Shown: positions 37,831-42,227 of the stretch, piece after piece
How positions within the stretch are numbered: the stretch's first letter is position 1
Layout: each line of letters opens with the position of its first letter
Assembly: GCA_024636875.1 (NCBI GenBank)
Contig: JAGXGJ010000137.1
Span: 1-42,227, forward strand
Direction of reading: 5' to 3'
DNA length: 42,227 nt
Source: Methylococcaceae bacterium
GTDB lineage: Bacteria > Pseudomonadota > Gammaproteobacteria > Methylococcales > Methylomonadaceae
The notes under the pieces: model-generated
Database searches by the model: none
Seen by the model: only the letters and a program-made list of their open reading frames with translations
Told to the model about the DNA's origin: nothing
Translations under genes and position numbers: made by a program

Positions 37831-38586
37831 ATGCATATTTTATTAAGTAATGATGACGGTTACCTTGCTGAAGGTCTTACTGCCTTGGCCAATGCCTTGC
37901 GTGCACATGCCGAAATATCGGTCGTTGCACCTGATAGAAACCGTAGCGCGGCAAGCAATTCTTTAACACTGGAAATGCCCTTGCGGGCTTATACGGCCGA
38001 TAACGGTTTTATAAAGGTAGATGGCACACCCACTGATTGTGTGCATTTGGCGATAACAGGTTTTCTGGACAGAGAGCCTGATATGGTTTTTGCCGGCATT
38101 AATCACGGCTCTAATCTGGGCGATGATGTACTTTATTCGGGTACTGTGGCGGCGGCAACCGAGGGGCGGTTTTTAGGTCTTCCGGCTGTTGCTATTTCTT
38201 TGACAGGCAGTAATCCCAGTTATTTTGAAACCGGAGCCCAGGTTGCGGTAACTTTATTAAAGCAATTGATCAGGCATCCTTTACCACAAGATACTATTCT
38301 TAATGTCAACGTGCCAGACGTGGCTTTAAAAAATCTAAAAGGCTATCAGGCAACGCGGCTTGGCTTGCGGCATAAATCCGAGCCAGTGGTTAAGAGTGCA
38401 GACCCGCGCGGACGTATTATTTACTGGGTTGGTCCGCCTGGCGCAGAACAGGATGCAGGCCCCGGTACGGATTTTTATGCTATCAATGCAGGTTATGTGT
38501 CGGTTACGCCGTTACAAATAGATTTAACATGGTATGAGCGCATCAATGCGTTAAAGGCATGGCTGCCTAAGGAGATTGACTTATGA
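37831..38586 (+). CDS. surE: 5'/3'-nucleotidase SurE
   Basis: 251-residue metal-dependent phosphatase acting on nucleoside monophosphates and linked to stationary-phase survival. It starts [16 protein letters not shown], with the metal-binding Asp8 and Asp9. [27 protein letters not shown] and [21 protein letters not shown] are diagnostic. A possible promoter (TTGTTG at 37779, TATAGC at 37801) is weak. It overlaps pcm by 4 bases. Confidence 0.96.
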   Translation: MHILLSNDDGYLAEGLTALANALRAHAEISVVAPDRNRSAASNSLTLEMPLRAYTADNGFIKVDGTPTDCVHLAITGFLDREPDMVFAGINHGSNLGDDVLYSGTVAAATEGRFLGLPAVAISLTGSNPSYFETGAQVAVTLLKQLIRHPLPQDTILNVNVPDVALKNLKGYQATRLGLRHKSEPVVKSADPRGRIIYWVGPPGAEQDAGPGTDFYAINAGYVSVTPLQIDLTWYERINALKAWLPKEIDL

Positions 38587-39245
38587 ATTCGAGCCTGCAA
38601 GGTATAGGCATGACTTCACTGCGTACGCGTGAGCGTATGGTTAAACGCTTGTCGGCGCAGGGTATTCACAATAATAGAATTCTGGAGATTATGCGCGATA
38701 CGCCCAGGCATATTTTTATGGATGAAGCTTTGGCCAGCAGGGCTTATGAAGACACCTCGCTGCCCATTGGTTACAATCAGACTATTTCCCAACCCTATAT
38801 CGTTGCAAAAATGACTGAATTGCTATTAGGGGTGGCCGGTCGTTTAGGCAAAGTACTTGAAATAGGCACGGGCTGCGGATATCAGACGGCTGTTTTGGCG
38901 CAACTGGTCGATCATGTGTATTCGGTTGAAAGAATCCTGCCTCTGCAGAAAAAAGCAAAAAGCAATTTATGGGATTTAAAACTCAAGAATATCAGTTTCC
39001 TGTATAGTGACGGCGGTTTAGGCTGGCCGGATTATGCGCCGTTCGATGGTATTCTTGCATCAGCCGCGCCCGCCGAAATCCCGACAGAATTGTTGCAGCA
39101 GCTGGCCGTTGGCGGGGTTATGGTCATCCCTATAGGCAAGAGCGGGAATCAATGTCTGCACCGGGTGATTCGCAACGAAAACGGTTATCACGTCGAACAA
39201 CTGGAATCCGTCAGTTTTGTACCATTTTTATCAGGGAAAGAATAA
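38583..39245 (+). CDS. pcm: Protein-L-isoaspartate O-methyltransferase
   Basis: 220-residue SAM-dependent repair methyltransferase for isoaspartyl residues. The signatures [37 protein letters not shown] (SAM-binding motif I) and VYSVERI are clear. The ATG overlaps the surE stop (ATGA). An internal Met10 is an alternative start. surE-pcm is a conserved gammaproteobacterial pair. Confidence 0.96.
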   Translation: MNSSLQGIGMTSLRTRERMVKRLSAQGIHNNRILEIMRDTPRHIFMDEALASRAYEDTSLPIGYNQTISQPYIVAKMTELLLGVAGRLGKVLEIGTGCGYQTAVLAQLVDHVYSVERILPLQKKAKSNLWDLKLKNISFLYSDGGLGWPDYAPFDGILASAAPAEIPTELLQQLAVGGVMVIPIGKSGNQCLHRVIRNENGYHVEQLESVSFVPFLSGKE

Positions 39246-39247
39246 TC

Positions 39248-39832
39248 ATGTTTCAACAATTATATGACAAAGTCTTATCGTGGTCTAAACACCGTCATGC
39301 GGTCAAATATTTATGCGCGCTAAGTTTTGCTGAATCTTCATTTTTTCCTGTACCGCCTGATGTCATGCTGGCGCCTATGGCATTAGCGCAGCCTGATAAA
39401 GCCTTTCGTTTTGCACTGCTGACAACCATAGCCTCGGTTACAGGAGGATTACTCGGTTATGCGATAGGTTATTTCTTGTTTGACAGCATTGCGCCATGGC
39501 TGCAAACCACGCATTATTGGGAAAGTTATCTAACAGCGAAAAGCTGGTTTGAAGACTGGGGCTTTTGGGCGGTATTTGTCGCCGGCTTTTCGCCTATTCT
39601 TTACAAGGTTTTTACCATCGCCGCAGGCACTATGGGTATGGTATTTTTGCCTTTTGTCCTGGCATCAACCATTGGTCGAGGCGGACGATTCTTTCTGGTC
39701 GCGATGTTACTGGCGGCCGGCGGCGCGAAGCTCGAATCCAGATTGCGTGAATATATGGACAGACTGGGCTGGGCAACCGTCGCCCTGGTTGTTATCGGTG
39801 TAGGGATGTACAAGTTTTTGCACCAGGTTTAG
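39248..39832 (+). CDS. YqaA/DedA (SNARE-associated) family membrane protein
   Basis: 194-residue integral membrane protein from the ATG at 39248, with AGGGAAAGAATA upstream and 2 bases after the pcm stop. The frame is open further upstream into pcm, but those codons show no homology. The N-terminal amphipathic WSKHRHAVKYL, the segment SFAESSFFPVPPDVMLAPM and the later FSPILYKVFTIAAG with a following Gly-Arg-rich block are typical of the YqaA branch of DedA-like proteins, which include lipid flippases. About four to five hydrophobic segments are seen. The exact function is unknown. Confidence 0.9.
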   Translation: MFQQLYDKVLSWSKHRHAVKYLCALSFAESSFFPVPPDVMLAPMALAQPDKAFRFALLTTIASVTGGLLGYAIGYFLFDSIAPWLQTTHYWESYLTAKSWFEDWGFWAVFVAGFSPILYKVFTIAAGTMGMVFLPFVLASTIGRGGRFFLVAMLLAAGGAKLESRLREYMDRLGWATVALVVIGVGMYKFLHQV

Positions 39833-40115
39833 GTGTTACCTGCAAAACTCTTGGCAGCTGACTTCGACAGGCTCTCAAGAAGAAACTGCTTTTTTGTATA
39901 TTTAAAATCAATGATTTACAAAGAGATAAAAATACAAAAAATTGCCTCAAACAGCGGCTGTTTCTTGCTAATGCCTTGCCACACGCGCGGGGCTTACTCG
40001 CTCAGGGCGAACGGTGGTTGAAGAAAAAGGGGGGACGCTTCACTTTTTGGAAAAATAGGGAAGCGTTCAATTTTACCACACAACGGGCAAAAGCCAGCAA
40101 GCGGCTAACATCGTT
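39833..40115. other. Non-coding stretch at the start of the accessory end
   Basis: No credible gene. It contains an imperfect inverted repeat, ACGCTTC at 40035-40041 with GAAGCGT at 40060-40066, enclosing a smaller TTTTT/AAAAA pairing. It sits between the conserved surE-pcm-yqaA genes and the methyltransferase pseudogene, and may mark an old insertion or recombination border. Confidence 0.5.
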
Positions 40116-40994
40116 ATGATTTACGAGCGTCCTGACCTCATGCGGGACTTATTGGCCGATAATGGCAGTATTTTTGTTCATTGAGATTCGCGAGTGAATA
40201 GTCTTATTCGATTAACTTTGGATGAGATTTTTGGAAAAGATAAATTCCGAAAGAGATGTTTTGGCACTATGAAAAACCCGCCAGTGGAAAAGCAAAACAG
40301 TTACCTAAGTGCTCTGATACGGATTTTTGGTATTCAAAGCCTGATGACTGGCAGTTTTTTCCAGATAATATTCGGATACCCCCATTCGCAAAAGATCAAA
40401 GACCATTTTAAAGACGGGTTAGATGAGTCTGGAACACTTCCATGACGTGTCTTTCATCGAGGTGAAACCCCATGTGAAGGGCAATACGGTGGCCGTCGAG
40501 CTGACGGTTTTTTCAGTTTTGTATTCCCGGGATTCATAGCCGACGCCGAAGCCAGCCTGAAAGACAAACAAAGCAAGATTGTGGTTGATAAAGGCCAGAT
40601 TGTGAAAGTCAGCAAGAACAAGAGCGTAATTCTCAGCCGCGAAGTGCTAACCAAAAACCGGACGGACTGGATTGATTACTGGTCAGCGGACTTCGACTTC
40701 GAGAACAAGCGGGAGATCATTCGTGTTACAAAAAAATCTGTTTTTGCAAAACCACAGGCGGCTTTGCCGGGGTTTGATCCGCCACGAATGAGTCTGGCAG
40801 AATATATGAAGAGGTTTGGACGGGTGATTACATCTTCGAAAACGAGTGGCAATCCTTCCGTGCCAGGAAAGACCGGAAGCTTGCATTTAAAAGCATCTAT
40901 CAGGAAGTCGCTCCAGGGCGGCGCAAGATTGCAGTCAAAGTGGTGGAACATCTTCGGCAATGATACGATGACCATTCTTGATGGGCGGCTATGA
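40116..40994 (+). pseudogene. Broken type III-like (Mod) DNA adenine methyltransferase gene
   Basis: Pieces of one methyltransferase are found in order but in different frames. From 40116 the frame reads MIYERPDLMRDLLADNGSIFVH, then an in-frame TGA at 40182-40184 where a cysteine codon is usual, then DSRVNSLIRLTLDEIFGKDKF. After a one-base loss at about 40251 another frame gives FWHYEKPASGKAKQLPK and FWYSKPDDWQFFPDNIRIP until TAA at 40409. A C-terminal part begins near 40423 (HFHDVSFIEVKPHVKGNTVAVE), shifts frame at the T run near 40510, and continues through DWIDYWSADFDFENKREIIRV. It shifts again near 40811 to WTGDYIFENEWQSF and returns near 40952 to IFGNDTMTIL. The catalytic DPPY region and the middle are missing. 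The stop overlaps mntA by 4 bases. Confidence 0.9.
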
Positions 40995-41401
40995 CGGTTC
41001 AAGACATATTGATTCAAATCGTGTTAAACCACTATCCTGATACCCAAGCCATTTATCTGTTCGGCTCCTGGGGAACGGCAGACGAATGGCCGGATAGCGA
41101 TGTGGACATGGCGGTGTTGTTGCCGCCCCAACAGGCGAAGGGCGTGGATTTTCTGGTTTGGAATGCTCTGGCGGTCCGTTTGGGCGACATTGTTCACAAA
41201 TCGGTGGACTTGCTGAATCTGCGACAGGTATCCACAGTATTCCAAAAGGAGGTGGTCATGGCGGATCGGCGTATTTTCTGCGCCAATGAATATGTGGCAG
41301 ACGAATTTGAAATGCTGACGCTTTCCTATTATCAAAAACTCAATGCGGAAAGGGCCGGTGTTTTGGCTGAGGGTTTGTGTAGCGGACGCTTTTACCAATG
41401 A
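40991..41401 (+). CDS. mntA: MntA-type minimal nucleotidyltransferase (antitoxin)
   Basis: 136-residue minimal nucleotidyltransferase. The family signature GSx10DxD is complete: Gly25-Ser26, then Asp37 and Asp39 (LFGSWGTADEWPDSDVDMAV). A third acidic residue fits at Asp73 (KSVDLLNL). In studied pairs MntA attaches AMP to a tyrosine of HepT and neutralises it. The ATG overlaps the end of the broken methyltransferase, and the stop overlaps hepT, both in ATGA junctions, so it was translated as the middle gene of a mod-mntA-hepT unit. Confidence 0.93.
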   Translation: MTVQDILIQIVLNHYPDTQAIYLFGSWGTADEWPDSDVDMAVLLPPQQAKGVDFLVWNALAVRLGDIVHKSVDLLNLRQVSTVFQKEVVMADRRIFCANEYVADEFEMLTLSYYQKLNAERAGVLAEGLCSGRFYQ

Positions 41402-41814
41402 CTAACGAAATTATTCTAAACAAAAAAATCAGCATAGAACGTTGTATTGTCCAAGTTGAAAAATATTACGCACTGCCGAGCGAAACCCCTTTCCATAAGA
41501 ATTATCTCCTGCAAGATGCCATTGCGATGAATTTGCAGCGGATGGGCGAACTGGCTATTGATATTGCCAATTACCTTATCAAAAAGAAAAAGTTGGGCTT
41601 GCCGCAAGATAGCGCAGATGCCTTTGTTTTGCTGCAACGTGCCGGTTTGATTTCTGAAGAATTGATGAACCACATGAAGGGCATGGTAGGGTTCCGCAAT
41701 GTGGTGGTGCATGAATATCAAAAACTGGATTTGAACATCATGGTGAATGTGATTGAACACCATCTGTACGAACCTTTGGAACTTGCCAACCAAGCCTTGC
41801 GCATCATGGAGTAA
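41398..41814 (+). CDS. hepT: HepT-like toxin (HEPN ribonuclease, DUF86)
   Basis: 138-residue all-helical HEPN protein of the HepT/DUF86 family. The catalytic Rx4HxY motif is intact: Arg100, His105 and Tyr107 in FRNVVVHEY; the tyrosine is the residue that MntA AMPylates in characterised pairs. Other family features are LQDAIAMNLQRMGELAIDIAN and LQRAGLI. The gene overlaps mntA by 4 bases. Both genes look functional although the upstream methyltransferase is dead. Confidence 0.93.
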   Translation: MTNEIILNKKISIERCIVQVEKYYALPSETPFHKNYLLQDAIAMNLQRMGELAIDIANYLIKKKKLGLPQDSADAFVLLQRAGLISEELMNHMKGMVGFRNVVVHEYQKLDLNIMVNVIEHHLYEPLELANQALRIME

Positions 41815-42052
41815 ATCGTGGCTCTGCCAAAGACTTCCCGTCCGAGTCCCATTCTATTTGTGCCTTTCCAATACGCTTCAGTTTACTCTGGTGGAAATTC
41901 TTTGATGTTTTATAGGCCTCCAGATCGGCAAAAGGAATAAGGATGATTTGCCAGTCGCTGGTGGCTTTGAAGCCACCATTGTTCTCAGTTGAAACCTCAC
42001 CTTGCATACGTAGACAGTCTATTTCTCTATTGATCAGAAATTGCCTATGAAG
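41804..42052 (-). pseudogene. Gene fragment of unknown family
   Basis: On the - strand a frame runs from just after a TAA near 42055 to TGA at 41804-41806. From the ATG at 42007 it would encode 67 residues (MQGEVSTENNGGFKATSDW and on), but protein-like sequence (GQLHRQFLINREIDCLR) continues upstream of that ATG without another ATG. It therefore looks like the C-terminal remnant of a longer gene. The block IILIPFADLEAYKTSKNF is not recognised. Its end overlaps the hepT 3' end by 11 bases on the opposite strand. Confidence 0.4.
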
Positions 42053-42227
42053 TTGGCCGATAACGAATTAATAATGCACTTTCATGAACCTAGAAAGCGC
42101 AGTTTATTAGCCACAGATGAACACGGATTTACACGAATAAACAACTAGTTACATCAATTCTTTGTAACTTCTCATTAGTTGCAGGTAGGTTATAAATCAA
42201 TAGCTTACAGAGCGAAAAATTGAAAAA
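42053..42227. other. Non-coding end of the window
   Basis: AT-rich sequence with no open frame of note. It holds the 10-base periodic repeat and the dyad described at 42142-42181. The window ends here, so what follows cannot be judged. Confidence 0.4.
42110..42150. repeat. Ten-base periodic repeat, ACA-phased
   Basis: Four imperfect 10-base units follow each other: ACAGATGA (short first unit), ACACGGATTT, ACACGAATAA and ACAACTAGTT. CCACAGATGAACACGGAT-type sequences recur between genes in many environmental bacteria. It overlaps a region of dyad symmetry, GTTACA at 42148-42153 with TGTAAC at 42163-42168 and CAACTA at 42142-42147 with TAGTTG at 42176-42181. Confidence 0.6.

Noticed and set aside
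39152-39247. Longer version of the YqaA-like protein starting inside pcm
   Set aside because: The extra codons overlap pcm in another frame and lack family similarity; the ATG at 39248 has a good ribosome-binding site and the expected N-terminus.
40194-40445. 83-residue protein read straight from 40194
   Set aside because: Only its first 20 codons continue the methyltransferase; the true frame changes near 40251, so the rest is an out-of-frame product of a pseudogene.
41804-42007. Complete 67-residue gene on the - strand
   Set aside because: Protein-like sequence continues upstream of the ATG, which suggests a truncated remnant rather than a whole gene; I kept it only as a low-confidence fragment.

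Overview
The window reads as a chromosomal segment of a gammaproteobacterium of moderate to low G+C. It is most likely a methanotroph or methylotroph of the order Methylococcales. The ribosomal, fab, pabC-mltG-tmk-holB-pilZ and surE-pcm gene orders are gammaproteobacterial. The solute-binding protein at 20709-21563 is of the MxaJ/XoxJ type that accompanies PQQ methanol dehydrogenases. The genus cannot be fixed from the sequence alone. No rRNA, tRNA, CRISPR array or complete insertion sequence was seen.

Layout. (1) 1-13671, + strand: the 3' end of tuf, then an uninterrupted S10-spc-alpha ribosomal run from rpsJ to rplQ with secY, rpmJ and rpoA. It has an internal sigma70-like promoter before rpsM and a rho-independent terminator after rplQ. 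(2) 13753-14120: a non-coding repeat element with terminal inverted repeats and a 20-bp tandem repeat. (3) 14121-20204, - strand: fdxA; a tight group of four genes (RibD-like reductase, CDGSH iron-sulfur protein, CYTH/triphosphatase-like protein, TPR lipoprotein-like or exported protein); and a type A bifunctional putA. (4) 20205-21563: a long spacer and the orphan xoxJ/mxaJ-like gene. (5) 21645-27822, + strand: yceD-rpmF-plsX-fabH-fabD-fabG-acpP-fabF, the fatty acid synthesis cluster. (6) 27956-32598, + strand: pabC-mltG-tmk-holB-pilZ-tatD, mostly with 4-nt start/stop overlaps. (7) 32920-37757: a hotdog thioesterase, parC, a RhlE-type DEAD-box helicase and a convergent Smr-domain gene. (8) 37831-39832: surE-pcm-yqaA. 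(9) 39833-42227: an accessory, partly decayed end. It holds a broken type III-like DNA adenine methyltransferase gene, an intact MntA-HepT toxin-antitoxin pair, a gene fragment on the opposite strand and short repeats.

Most of the window is conserved core: translation, transcription, protein export, envelope lipid synthesis, peptidoglycan and DNA replication, grouped so that growth-linked genes are co-transcribed. The more unusual signals are small. They are a large hairpin abutting the pabC start codon, a perfect hairpin plus a TTG start between acpP and fabF, a predicted nearly leaderless yceD message, a CDGSH protein whose second cluster site has lost its histidine, an orphan methanol-dehydrogenase partner protein, and an intact MntA-HepT pair left translationally coupled to a dead methyltransferase. 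I did not find a clearly new multi-gene system. The four-gene minus-strand group at 14706-17030 is the best candidate for an uncharacterised functional unit.
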